This document shows positions 16,460 to 24,978 of a stretch of 48,697 nucleotides of DNA, in pieces. This stretch comes from an uncultured Paracoccaceae bacterium. Its GTDB lineage: Bacteria > Pseudomonadota > Alphaproteobacteria > Rhodobacterales > Rhodobacteraceae. The notes beneath the pieces are model-generated. The model was not told where the DNA came from. It made no database searches and worked only from the letters and a program-made list of their open reading frames with translations. Every line of letters starts with the position of its first letter. The stretch's first letter is position 1. The translations under genes and the position numbers were made by a program. The stretch lies in assembly GCA_947494445.1 (NCBI GenBank), contig CANLVD010000021.1, positions 1 through 48,697 of the forward strand, written 5' to 3'.

Positions 16460-17428
16460 TCAATGCCTGCTGATACATTCCCCGTTCGAGCCCGAGGTTT
16501 GCAGAATCGCTGCCGCTGCCCTGTGACCGCTGGCCAGAACCTCAACCGGCTCCGCTCCCTCGTGCATGGCATAAAGCGCACCTGCGCAAAACCCGTCGCC
16601 CGCGCCCACGCTTGAGCGGATCGCACCATCGGGCAGGGGGGCAGGCGGCAGGGTTGCAGTGATGCCATTGTCCAAGGCCAGAACAGCCGTGTCAGGGGTG
16701 TGCAGGATGACAGATTTGCGGATGCCCAGCCCCAGCAACCGTGCCACCAGATCATCATTCATCGCAGGGCTGTGGTCCTCAGCAGGCAGTCCCAACGCAC
16801 GGCAGGCCTCGATCTCATTGAGAAACAGATGATCTGTATGGGGTGCAAGTGCCGCCACCAGCCCGGCAAACTCCGGATGATCAACCGAGACCAGATCGAC
16901 CACCGTCTCAAGCCCTGCCGTGGTTGCCGCAGCCAGCGCATCAGCCGCACCGGAGCGTTCCCCGTCAAGCGCATCCATCCTTGCCAGCAGCATCGGATAG
17001 CCGAGATAGAAAAACCGCGCCTCAGGTCCCCTCGCCAGCACATCCACCACATGCTCAGGGGCAAAGACGTCATTGGCCCCGCCATTGTAAAAGAAGGTAC
17101 GGCTTTTTCCGGGCACCGACATCACATGGGTGTGCGCTGTCGGCACGCCCTCACAAACCTTCAGCCCGTCTGTTGTGATTCCAAGTTCAACACATCTGTC
17201 CAGCACGAACCGGCCATGGGGATCGTCTCCGATGCAGCCCATCCCATGCACCGGCAAGCCCAGTTTTGAGGCCGCAAGATCACTCGCCACATTGGCCGCA
17301 CCACCGCCTGTACTCAGATGCAGATCACGGATCCGCGTCAGTTCATTGACGCCCGGATAGGCGTCGATCGTCTGGATCACATCGACAATCCAGTTGCCCG
17401 CACAGATGATGCCGCGCCGCGCGCTCAA
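16460..17428 (-). CDS. PfkB-family carbohydrate kinase
   Basis: 322 residues. Ribokinase-like fold with an N-terminal sugar-binding signature STGGGAANVASDLAAS and a C-terminal SVGAGDGFCAGALYA that holds the catalytic Asp. The N-terminus (CAGNWIVDVIQTID) and the HTHVMSV segment are typical of sugar kinases of the PfkB family without a defined substrate. It overlaps the preceding kinase gene by four bases (ATGA) and precedes ribokinase by 54 bp. It probably phosphorylates a ketose or an intermediate made by the dehydrogenases of this operon. Confidence 0.82.
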   Translation of the reverse strand: MSARRGIICAGNWIVDVIQTIDAYPGVNELTRIRDLHLSTGGGAANVASDLAASKLGLPVHGMGCIGDDPHGRFVLDRCVELGITTDGLKVCEGVPTAHTHVMSVPGKSRTFFYNGGANDVFAPEHVVDVLARGPEARFFYLGYPMLLARMDALDGERSGAADALAAATTAGLETVVDLVSVDHPEFAGLVAALAPHTDHLFLNEIEACRALGLPAEDHSPAMNDDLVARLLGLGIRKSVILHTPDTAVLALDNGITATLPPAPLPDGAIRSSVGAGDGFCAGALYAMHEGAEPVEVLASGHRAAAAILQTSGSNGECISRH

Positions 17429-18369
17429 GCGCGGGCCTGCATCCAGTCAGTCGTCTCCTGCAACTTTGGCGGGTTGCAGCCCTTGCGCGTGCAGTTGATC
17501 GCCGCTGCGGTCATCGCAACCGCCAGCATCTCGCCCAGTTGCCCCGATGTAAGAGCGGCCAGATCCGCCTTTGAAGCCACATCATTGCGCGTGAGCCATG
17601 CCAGCATGTTTCCCATGAACGTGTCGCCCGCGCCCACAGTGTCCTCAACCTCGACCGTCGGCGTGACAGCCTGCACCGTCTCGGCACCGGTAAAAGCCGT
17701 GGCTCCGGTACCGCCATCGGTCACCACGACCATGGCGCAGCCTTCCGCCAGTCGCGCCGCGGCAAAATCCGCCGCCGTCACGCCGGGTTCCATGTAATCC
17801 ATATCCTCGGCACTGATTTTCAGGATGCTTGAGGCCGCCATCAGGGCCTCCATCCGTGCATCCCACGCCGCCCGGTCGTGGATCATTGAAGGCCGTGCGT
17901 TTGGATCAAAGGCCAGCATCATCCTGCTGCTCATCTCAACCGCAAATCGGGTGATGTTGTCCGCGCCCGGCAGATCAATCAGCGAGATCGAGCCGACATC
18001 CAGAATATCGCCCGCCTCAGGCGTCAACGCCTCCGCATCAGGCGCCATGTTTGCCGTTGTCGTCCCGATGTTGAAAAACGCGTAGCGCGGATCGCCGGTG
18101 GCAAAATCCACAAAGGCAAGCGTTGAAGGGTCATCGCTGCGCGGTGTCAGGGACGTGTCCACATCATGGGCCTGCAGATCCGCAACCATCTGATCGCCAA
18201 AAAGATCGGTCGAAATGCCGCCCAGAAACGCCACATCCGCACCCGCCTGTGCCGCTGCCTTTGCCGCATTGAAGGGCGATCCGCCGGGAAATGGCACATA
18301 AGCCTTCGATCCCTCGCTCTCGGGAACGAAGTCGATCAGCGCTTCACCACATACAAAGATTTTCCCCAT
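17425..18369 (-). CDS. Fructokinase-like PfkB carbohydrate kinase
   Basis: 314 residues from the ATG at 18369, chosen because GAAGGAG lies six bases upstream; an earlier ATG at 18396 overlaps the preceding gene. The start VCGEALIDFVPE and PFPGGSPFNAAKAAAQAG are fructokinase-type, and TVGAGDTFMGNML supplies the catalytic Asp. It likely phosphorylates a ketohexose. Translationally coupled to the next kinase. In the proposed pathway it would act after a polyol dehydrogenase and before the class I aldolase. Confidence 0.83.
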   Translation of the reverse strand: MGKIFVCGEALIDFVPESEGSKAYVPFPGGSPFNAAKAAAQAGADVAFLGGISTDLFGDQMVADLQAHDVDTSLTPRSDDPSTLAFVDFATGDPRYAFFNIGTTTANMAPDAEALTPEAGDILDVGSISLIDLPGADNITRFAVEMSSRMMLAFDPNARPSMIHDRAAWDARMEALMAASSILKISAEDMDYMEPGVTAADFAAARLAEGCAMVVVTDGGTGATAFTGAETVQAVTPTVEVEDTVGAGDTFMGNMLAWLTRNDVASKADLAALTSGQLGEMLAVAMTAAAINCTRKGCNPPKLQETTDWMQARA

Positions 18370-18385
18370 GCCCGACTCCTTCGTC

Positions 18386-19507
18386 TCAGATCGCATTGGC
18401 CAGCGCGGCCGTCATGACGGCATGACTATGCGCAGTTTCCTGAGGCGTTGCACAGTGCAAAGACTGATACATTTTCGACTTTCCGTTCACCAGCTCGTCC
18501 AGATAGGCACACCACATCTGCTGAAAACTGTCGGGGAAGCCGAATTCAAAGATGCCACCCGTGACCGTGGGATAGGCTGATGCATAACCCAGATCAATGT
18601 GCTGCCACGCCTGTGGCGCGCCAGGGGTGTAGTCCATCACCTTCAGTGTCTTGGGCGTCTTGGTCGAATAGGCCATGGATTTCTGCGTCCCCTCGACCGT
18701 CAGAAACCATGTGTTCATCTCGCCCGGTGCGATCCGTTTGGTCTCCAGCGTCATCGGGAAGTCTCCATCCCTGCTTTCAACCATGGTGTGGATCGACCCG
18801 TTGTCCCAGGTCTCGCAGGCCACCATGCCGCCCTTGCCATCAGGGCGGGTGGTCATGATGTTGCTCAGTTGCGCCGCGATCCGGGTCGGTACCCAGCCCG
18901 CGCGAAACGGGATGTGCATCACATGCAGCCCCAGATCGCCCATGCAGCCATATTCCCCGTTCACATCGATCATCCGTTTCCAGTTGATCGCCTTGCCGGG
19001 GTCCAGATCGGAGGAATGATAAAACCCCGCATGCACATTGATGATCCTGCCAAACTCGCGGGCTTCAATGGCCTTGAGCATGGCAATCGCGCCGGGAAAG
19101 AACGGAAATTCCGAGGATGAGCGGACCAGCACATCAGGATGCTCCGCACAGCAGGCAACGATCGCATCATTGGCCGCCTTGTCGATCCCGAACGGCTTTT
19201 CGCCCATCAGATGTTTGCCCGCGCGAATGATGTCGCAATAGATCGCTTCATGCAGATTGTGCGGCACGGCGCAATAGATCGCGTCAATGGCATCGGAGGT
19301 CAGCAGATCCCGGTAATCACCGGTTGAAAGCGTGCAGCTTGGAATGTTTTGCGTGAACCAGGTGCGCGCATCCTCATTCACGTCGCAGATCGCCACGATC
19401 TCGGGCCGGGCGTCACGGAAATTCAGATGCAGCCAGCGTGCAGCGGCCGAGGCAAATTCCTTGCCCATCAACCCGCCGCCAATGACCCCGAACCGGATGG
19501 TTTTCAT
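18386..19507 (-). CDS. Gfo/Idh/MocA-family oxidoreductase
   Basis: 373 residues. N-terminal NAD(P) Rossmann motif GVIGGGLMGKEFA (residues 7-19) followed by the acidic strand end VAICDVNE. GEKPFGI carries the conserved EKP lysine of the family. The C-terminal alpha/beta domain runs from about residue 130. Members oxidise or epimerise sugars, inositols and derivatives, often through 3-keto intermediates. It sits five bases after the aldolase gene in the operon. The exact substrate cannot be read from sequence. Confidence 0.85.
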   Translation of the reverse strand: MKTIRFGVIGGGLMGKEFASAAARWLHLNFRDARPEIVAICDVNEDARTWFTQNIPSCTLSTGDYRDLLTSDAIDAIYCAVPHNLHEAIYCDIIRAGKHLMGEKPFGIDKAANDAIVACCAEHPDVLVRSSSEFPFFPGAIAMLKAIEAREFGRIINVHAGFYHSSDLDPGKAINWKRMIDVNGEYGCMGDLGLHVMHIPFRAGWVPTRIAAQLSNIMTTRPDGKGGMVACETWDNGSIHTMVESRDGDFPMTLETKRIAPGEMNTWFLTVEGTQKSMAYSTKTPKTLKVMDYTPGAPQAWQHIDLGYASAYPTVTGGIFEFGFPDSFQQMWCAYLDELVNGKSKMYQSLHCATPQETAHSHAVMTAALANAI

Positions 19508-19511
19508 CGCC

Positions 19512-20342
19512 TCAGCCCTTCATCATCGCAAGCGCTGCATCGGGCGTTGCACCATCGTGCACAATCGCCATCAGGGCGGCGGTGATTGCCGCCGGGGTCT
19601 CGTGCTGGATCACGTTGCGCCCGTAGACGATGCCACTTGCGCCCTGATCCATCAGGTCCGCCGTCCGTTGCAGGATCTCGGCGTCGCTCACCTTGCCGCC
19701 ACCGCGCACCAATACCGGAATGCCGGAGGCCGCCTGAATGACCTTGTTGTATTCGGACACGTCATCGGTAGGGTCTGCCTTGATCACATCCGCACCCAAC
19801 TCGACCGCCTGACGCACCAGTGTTTTGACCAGCGCCAGATCACCATTGACCATGTAGCCGCCGGCCTTGGCATTGTCCTGCATCACCAACGGCTCGATCA
19901 TCAACGGCATGCCGGCGGCATCGGCTTCAGGCTTCAGGCGGTTGATGTTGTCGACACAGGCCGCATGGACTTCAGGCTCGCCGGGCAAAAGCAGCAGGTT
20001 CACACACAGACAGGCCGCATCAAGTGCAACCGCCTGCGCCACCGCATCCTCGATGATCTGGGAAAACAGATAGGCAGGCAACTCCTTGGCATAGATGTTA
20101 GCCACATCCGTGCGCAGCACCAGAGACGGCTTTTCCTTGCCCGGGATCGCCTGCAAATGCCGCGCCATGCCGGGGCTGAGCTGCACCGCATCAGGGTTGG
20201 CCGCAACCACGGCAGCCACAGCCTCGCGCATGTCCTCGATGCCCGACAGGAACCCGGGCTCATTGAAGAACCCGTGGTCGATCGCCACGTCGAAGCATTT
20301 TCCATCCGCGGCCAGAAAACGGTTCAGGCGGTATTTTGTCAT
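19512..20342 (-). CDS. Class I (DhnA/DeoC-type) aldolase
   Basis: 276 residues, a TIM barrel. AIDHGFF near the start, LRTDVANIY, a Schiff-base lysine candidate in ADVIKADPTDD and the phosphate-binding VRGGGKVSD correspond to DhnA-type class I fructose-bisphosphate aldolases and relatives such as LsrF. The expected reaction is cleavage of a ketose (bis)phosphate to dihydroxyacetone phosphate and an aldehyde. Shine-Dalgarno AAAGGA precedes the ATG. Next to three PfkB kinases and two polyol dehydrogenases, it is the likely carbon-cleaving step of the pathway. Confidence 0.78.
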   Translation of the reverse strand: MTKYRLNRFLAADGKCFDVAIDHGFFNEPGFLSGIEDMREAVAAVVAANPDAVQLSPGMARHLQAIPGKEKPSLVLRTDVANIYAKELPAYLFSQIIEDAVAQAVALDAACLCVNLLLLPGEPEVHAACVDNINRLKPEADAAGMPLMIEPLVMQDNAKAGGYMVNGDLALVKTLVRQAVELGADVIKADPTDDVSEYNKVIQAASGIPVLVRGGGKVSDAEILQRTADLMDQGASGIVYGRNVIQHETPAAITAALMAIVHDGATPDAALAMMKG

Positions 20343-20362
20343 GGCGGTCGGTCCTTTGAAAT

Positions 20363-21598
20363 TCAGGTCAGGGTAGAGATGAAAGCGTCATATTCGGATT
20401 TGCGACCCAGAAGGTCTTGATACATGGCGTGTGCCTGCGTGGCCGAGGCCCCTTGTGTCTGCCACATCGCGACCAGACTGTCATCGCCGGGCGCAAGCCG
20501 GTCGATCGCGGCCGTGGCGGCCATCCGGTAGCGCCGGGCAGACAGGCCCTGAGCCTCGATCAGGCGAATGGTGCCGATCAGCCGGTCGTCCCAGCCAAGC
20601 TTGCGGGCAACGTCCCGCCCGGCGCGCGCACAACTGTCGCGCAACCACGGGTTCGCCATCCGCGCCAGCAAATCATCAACATAATGGGCATAGCCGCCGG
20701 GGGTGAACAGCGGGTCTGCGCCACCATGACATGCAATGAGCGCGGCCCCGCTTTCCTCAAGGAAAGCAGCGCGGAACAATCCGTGCACCTTCGGGATGGC
20801 CAGAACATCGGCCACGAATTCCAGTCCAAGCCGCTGCCCGACATAGGCCAGCCCGGCATGGGTCGCGTTATGCCCGTGCAGCTTGGCATGCTCGAACGGT
20901 GTCAGGTCAGGTTTCTGTGCGAAGGCATCGATGCCGCAGCCCGATGTGCGCGAGGGATCAACCTCGCTCATCAGGATGGCTTTGAAGGCTTCCACCAGAA
21001 ATGCCTCCTCCATCCCGTCGCAGCAGGGCGCAAGGCAGGCCTCGCGGATTTCAGCCCCGTCGCGCACGATCCGGCTCATCTTGCCAATCACCGTGTCGAT
21101 GACCTGAAAATACGTCTCTGCCTGCGGGGCGAGGTCACCGGGCAGCGCTGACAGAATGGCCTTGGTCAGAATATCGGCTGCGTGATTGTGGTTCTCAGAC
21201 GTGTAGATCAGCAGCTTTGGTCCATTCCCCTGCACCTTTTCAGCGATCCCATGAGCCAGCAGACGATGCAATGAGGTCGGACTGTCCGAGACATAATCCT
21301 GCACCGATGACACAGCGACGGAGACCTCATTTGCGGCCACCAGATCAGTCTTCAAGGCCTCGATCTCTTCAGCTGTTCCCAGATGCCGCGCAACCAGCGG
21401 GCCGTAGCGTTCGGCAACCACGCCGGATGCACCCGCCACATTGACCGTGACAGCGCCTGCGCGGTTCACCGCATCGACAAGATCGCGTCTGCGCATGGCC
21501 ACGCTCACCTGCGCATACCCGCCTGCCATCTGCACTTCACGCAGAAACAGACCCGTCTGGATCGCCCCGAAGCCAAGCCCGACAAACCGCCTGCCCAT
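20363..21598 (-). CDS. Mannitol dehydrogenase-family oxidoreductase
   Basis: 411 residues. N-terminal dinucleotide site GLGFGAIQTGLF (residues 7-18). The C-terminal domain has KLHGHNATHAGLAYVG, which matches the conserved Lys-x(4)-Asn-x(2)-His catalytic region of the mannitol-1-phosphate/mannitol dehydrogenase family, where Lys is the general base. The family oxidises polyols or polyol phosphates to ketoses, or reduces hexuronates. It starts four bases after the zinc dehydrogenase gene. The early part (VQDYVSDSPTSLHRLL) is atypical, so the substrate may be unusual. Confidence 0.75.
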   Translation of the reverse strand: MGRRFVGLGFGAIQTGLFLREVQMAGGYAQVSVAMRRRDLVDAVNRAGAVTVNVAGASGVVAERYGPLVARHLGTAEEIEALKTDLVAANEVSVAVSSVQDYVSDSPTSLHRLLAHGIAEKVQGNGPKLLIYTSENHNHAADILTKAILSALPGDLAPQAETYFQVIDTVIGKMSRIVRDGAEIREACLAPCCDGMEEAFLVEAFKAILMSEVDPSRTSGCGIDAFAQKPDLTPFEHAKLHGHNATHAGLAYVGQRLGLEFVADVLAIPKVHGLFRAAFLEESGAALIACHGGADPLFTPGGYAHYVDDLLARMANPWLRDSCARAGRDVARKLGWDDRLIGTIRLIEAQGLSARRYRMAATAAIDRLAPGDDSLVAMWQTQGASATQAHAMYQDLLGRKSEYDAFISTLT

Positions 21599-21601
21599 GG
21601 C

Positions 21602-22837
21602 CTAGGTCACCCCCAGATGGCGGGCTTCATCAGCCGCCGACCAGCGCGGAACCTCGAAGGCTGATGTCACGGGCCGGTGCGGATAGAGCACCGCCTTGCC
21701 GTCAAGCCGCTGTTCGGCCACGTCGTGGATCATCTCGATCGCATGACTCAGATCGCCGATCTTGGCGATGTGATCGGTGCAAGCCAGATCACCCTTGGCA
21801 ATCCAGTCAAGCGTCTGGGCGATGTCCCATGCGGTGCCGCCTGACGATCCCGTCAGCACCGTCTCGCGGTAATGAATGTGATTGCCATCGACGCGCACCG
21901 TCTCGTCTCCCGCTTTCAACCCGCCAAAGAAATTGGCCACGCCACCGCGTGCCAGCAGGGGCAGGCTCGCCTCGATCACGGCAGGGGCACCGACCGCGAT
22001 GATGATATCATCTGCTCCGCCAGCGTCCGAGACCGCAGCCAGAGCCTGTGCCAGCGCGTCGGGTGCGCAGGTCTGCAGGGTCACCCCCAGTTCCGCCGCG
22101 CGCGCTGCAAAAACGGCCTTGGTCCGCGCCCGCCTGCTCTCCAGCGGGTCCGAGCACAGGATCACGCCCGGGCGCTGGGCCAGTGCGACATCGACATGCA
22201 TCCGCCCCATGGCCCCGAGCCCCACGATCAGCGTCACCCCGCCCGGTTTCAGCCCGGCCTGTGCGCGGCGCGCAGACATCAGCGTGTCCTGTGTCAGATG
22301 CATGTGATGGAACTGGCCCGAGACGCAGCATGACAACGGCTCGGAAATCGCGGCATGGGCAAAGGGAATGGCGTCAGAGGGCAGGGGCACCAGACACTGT
22401 GCCGTGAACACCTCACGGGGCAGCAGCATGTATTCAGCCAGATGCCCGGGCAGGGTGTAGCCGCAGGCGATCTTGCGCACAGCCTCCACGTTTCGGTACC
22501 GCTCGCGGTGGGTCACAGGGGCCGCATCCACCGCAGGCTGCACCACGAAGCGCTGACCGATCTTGAACCGTTCGTCCAGAGTTTCACCACACGCCACCAA
22601 CGTGACCGACCCTTCATCGCCCAGAATTGACGGAAAAGACGCCAGATCCCAGCCGTGCAGATAGGTATGCGCATTGCCTTGAGCGATCATCTTGACAAGC
22701 GAGGCACAGATGCCCGCTGCATCGACCCTGACCAGTGCCTCGCCTGGTCCGGGGCGCGGCACTGGCACCTCGTCCAGCGCCAGATTGTCAAAGCCCTGAC
22801 CGCGCAGGGTCACGGCCTTCATGCGCGCGGGGATCAC
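21602..22837 (-). CDS. Zinc-type medium-chain dehydrogenase, SorE-like
   Basis: 411 residues from a GTG start at 22837, preferred because GAGGGC lies upstream; an ATG at 22822 has no ribosome-binding site. MDR fold: GroES-like domain with catalytic-zinc cysteine in GICASL, then Rossmann LIVGLGAMGRMHVDVA and an acidic residue in LCSDPLE for NAD. The usual Gly-His-Glu is Gly-Asp-Glu here (LGDEGSV), and the EPLSCC segment may provide the third ligand. The four-Cys structural zinc lobe is absent. Overall it resembles L-sorbose-1-phosphate reductase and sorbitol dehydrogenases. It would interconvert a polyol (phosphate) and a ketose (phosphate). Confidence 0.75.
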   Translation of the reverse strand: MIPARMKAVTLRGQGFDNLALDEVPVPRPGPGEALVRVDAAGICASLVKMIAQGNAHTYLHGWDLASFPSILGDEGSVTLVACGETLDERFKIGQRFVVQPAVDAAPVTHRERYRNVEAVRKIACGYTLPGHLAEYMLLPREVFTAQCLVPLPSDAIPFAHAAISEPLSCCVSGQFHHMHLTQDTLMSARRAQAGLKPGGVTLIVGLGAMGRMHVDVALAQRPGVILCSDPLESRRARTKAVFAARAAELGVTLQTCAPDALAQALAAVSDAGGADDIIIAVGAPAVIEASLPLLARGGVANFFGGLKAGDETVRVDGNHIHYRETVLTGSSGGTAWDIAQTLDWIAKGDLACTDHIAKIGDLSHAIEMIHDVAEQRLDGKAVLYPHRPVTSAFEVPRWSAADEARHLGVT

Positions 22838-22840
22838 CGC

Positions 22841-23932
22841 TCAGCCCTCGGTCAGGCTGGCATCCAGTCGCGCGCCCGTGTCGGTGTCAAACAGATAGGC
22901 CTGTGCGGCCTCGAACCCGATGGCCGCGCGGTCATCAGACGGTGCCTCGTAATCCTTGGGCATCTTGATCGTCATATGGGTCTCGCCACGCCTGAGCGTG
23001 ACCAGCGTCAGATCGCCGGTCATCTCGGACGTGAACACATCGGCATCGAACCGCCCAGAACCTGCATCCATCACCTGACTGTCCTCGGGCCGGAAGCCCA
23101 GCGTGACCTTGGTGCCTTCCGCAACACCGCTCAGCGGCAATTGCGCGTCACCCAGATCCAGCGTGCCACGGCCCGCCACGCCTTCGATGAAGTTCATCGG
23201 AGGAGAGCCCATGAACCCGGCCACAAACAGGTTCGCCGGATCGGAATAAACCTGCGCCGGCGTGCCCAGTTGCTGCAAAATCCCGTCCTTCATGATCGCC
23301 ACCCGGTGCGCCAGCGTCATCGCCTCGATCTGGTCGTGGGTCACGTAGATCGTGGTCACACCGAGGCTTTTCTGCATGTGCTTCAGCTCGGCCCGCATGG
23401 CACCGCGGAGCTTCGCATCAAGGTTCGACAAAGGCTCGTCCATCAGGAAACATGCAGGCCGCCGGATGATCGCGCGCGCGAGCGCCACCCGCTGGCGCTG
23501 ACCGCCAGAAAGCTGCCGGGGGAAACGGTCGAGCAGCCCTTCCATGTGCACTTGCGAGGCGGCCTCATAAACCGCGCGCTCCATCAGGTCCTTCTCGACC
23601 TTGGCCACCTTCAGCGGAAAGCCGATGTTCTCGGCGACGGTCTTGTGCGGATACAGCGCATAGGATTGAAACACCATCGCGATGTCACGGTATTTTGGCA
23701 GTACATCCGTCAGGTCCCTCCCGCCCAATGTCAGCGACCCGCTTGAGATCTCCTCAAGCCCCGCAATCATCCGCAGCGCCGTGGACTTGCCGCAGCCCGA
23801 TGGCCCAAGCAGCACCAGAAATTCACCCGGCTCAACCTCGATGTTGAGGTCCTTGACCGCATGAAACGCGCCATAATACTTGTTCATTCCCGATATGGTC
23901 AGGCGCTTTGCGTCACTCGCCAACTCACTCAT
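22841..23932 (-). CDS. Sugar ABC transporter ATP-binding protein (UgpC/MsmK type)
   Basis: 363 residues from the ATG at 23932, which overlaps the permease stop (ATGA). Walker A GPSGCGKST, Q-loop VFQSYALYPHKTV, signature LSGGQRQRVALARA and Walker B CFLMDEPLSNLDAKLR are all intact. The C-terminal 130 residues form the OB-type regulatory domain (GFMGSPPMNFIEG, LGFRPED) found in carbohydrate importers. It powers uptake through the two permeases just upstream in the operon. Confidence 0.93.
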   Translation of the reverse strand: MSELASDAKRLTISGMNKYYGAFHAVKDLNIEVEPGEFLVLLGPSGCGKSTALRMIAGLEEISSGSLTLGGRDLTDVLPKYRDIAMVFQSYALYPHKTVAENIGFPLKVAKVEKDLMERAVYEAASQVHMEGLLDRFPRQLSGGQRQRVALARAIIRRPACFLMDEPLSNLDAKLRGAMRAELKHMQKSLGVTTIYVTHDQIEAMTLAHRVAIMKDGILQQLGTPAQVYSDPANLFVAGFMGSPPMNFIEGVAGRGTLDLGDAQLPLSGVAEGTKVTLGFRPEDSQVMDAGSGRFDADVFTSEMTGDLTLVTLRRGETHMTIKMPKDYEAPSDDRAAIGFEAAQAYLFDTDTGARLDASLTEG

Positions 23933-24978
23933 CCCTTGACCGCCCCCAACAGAATTCCCTTGGAAATGTAGCGCTGCAACACCACAGCCATGAACACCAC
24001 GGGGATGATCATCACCACGATCACCGCCGACATGGACCACCACAGAATGCCCCGCTCACCGGCATTCATCGCAGCCACCAGAATGGGCATGGTCTGGGCC
24101 TTGGCCGTCGACAGGAACAGCGCCAGCAGATATTCGTTCCAGCTCAGGATCATCACCAGAAGCGTGGTCGCAGCCAGCCCTGCCTTGGACAGGGGCAGAA
24201 CAACCTCGCGGAACGTCATGAACATCGTGGCCCCATCCAGTTGGGCACTTTCCTCTAGATCGCGCGGGATCGAGGTGAAGAAATCATACATCAGCCAGAC
24301 CACGATCGGCAGATTGACCACCGCATAGGTCAGGATGATCGCCAGATGCGTGTCCAGCATCCGCACGGTCTGGAACATCATGTAGATCGGCACGACGACG
24401 ACAATGGGTGCTAGGATCCGCTGTGAGATCATCCAGAACAGGATATCCCCGTTCTTCAGCGGGATTTTCACCCGTGAGGACACAGCCTTCATCAAAAAGA
24501 AGAACACCGCGAGCGCAGAGGCGATCACCAGCCGCCAATCCACGCCATAGATGCCGATGCTCACGAAGGTGATGATCATCAGGATCGCGAAAATGAGGAC
24601 GGTCACCAGATTGGGCGCATATTTCACGCGCGCCAGTGCATAAGCAGCCATGGAGCCGATCAGCGTCGACAAAAGCGTGGCTGCCAGTGATATGATGATG
24701 GAATTGAAATAGGCCCTGAGCGTGTCCTCGTAATCGACCACGAACAGTTCACGCCAGGCATGCAGGCTCGGCGTGAAATCGACAAACGGGATGTAGACCG
24801 GACCGCCATTCACATCTGCGGCCGATTTCACGGAGGTGATCAAAAGCCAGTAGATCGGAAACAGAACCACCGCCGACCAGATCAGCAACAGCCCGTAGAC
24901 AACAACCTTGGTGCCGATGGCCATCTGGTTGATCCGTGGCGGCTCGAACAGCCGCTGGTAGAGTGTACGCTCAGTCAT
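23929..24978 (-). CDS. Carbohydrate ABC transporter permease (MalG type)
   Basis: 349 residues with about six membrane spans. The cytoplasmic EAA loop is clear: EESAQLDGATMFMTFREVVLPLSKAG in the C-terminal third contacts the ATPase. The protein is somewhat longer than the usual 280 residues because of extra hydrophobic segments around residues 110-165. It overlaps the preceding permease by eight bases and the ATPase gene by four, so the three membrane components are co-translated. Confidence 0.9.
   Translation of the reverse strand: MTERTLYQRLFEPPRINQMAIGTKVVVYGLLLIWSAVVLFPIYWLLITSVKSAADVNGGPVYIPFVDFTPSLHAWRELFVVDYEDTLRAYFNSIIISLAATLLSTLIGSMAAYALARVKYAPNLVTVLIFAILMIITFVSIGIYGVDWRLVIASALAVFFFLMKAVSSRVKIPLKNGDILFWMISQRILAPIVVVVPIYMMFQTVRMLDTHLAIILTYAVVNLPIVVWLMYDFFTSIPRDLEESAQLDGATMFMTFREVVLPLSKAGLAATTLLVMILSWNEYLLALFLSTAKAQTMPILVAAMNAGERGILWWSMSAVIVVMIIPVVFMAVVLQRYISKGILLGAVKG

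Noticed and set aside
19332-20420. 362-residue plus-strand frame over the aldolase and Gfo/Idh/MocA genes
   Set aside because: Arg/His/Gln-rich shadow with no motif; the minus-strand genes have ribosome-binding sites and catalytic motifs.
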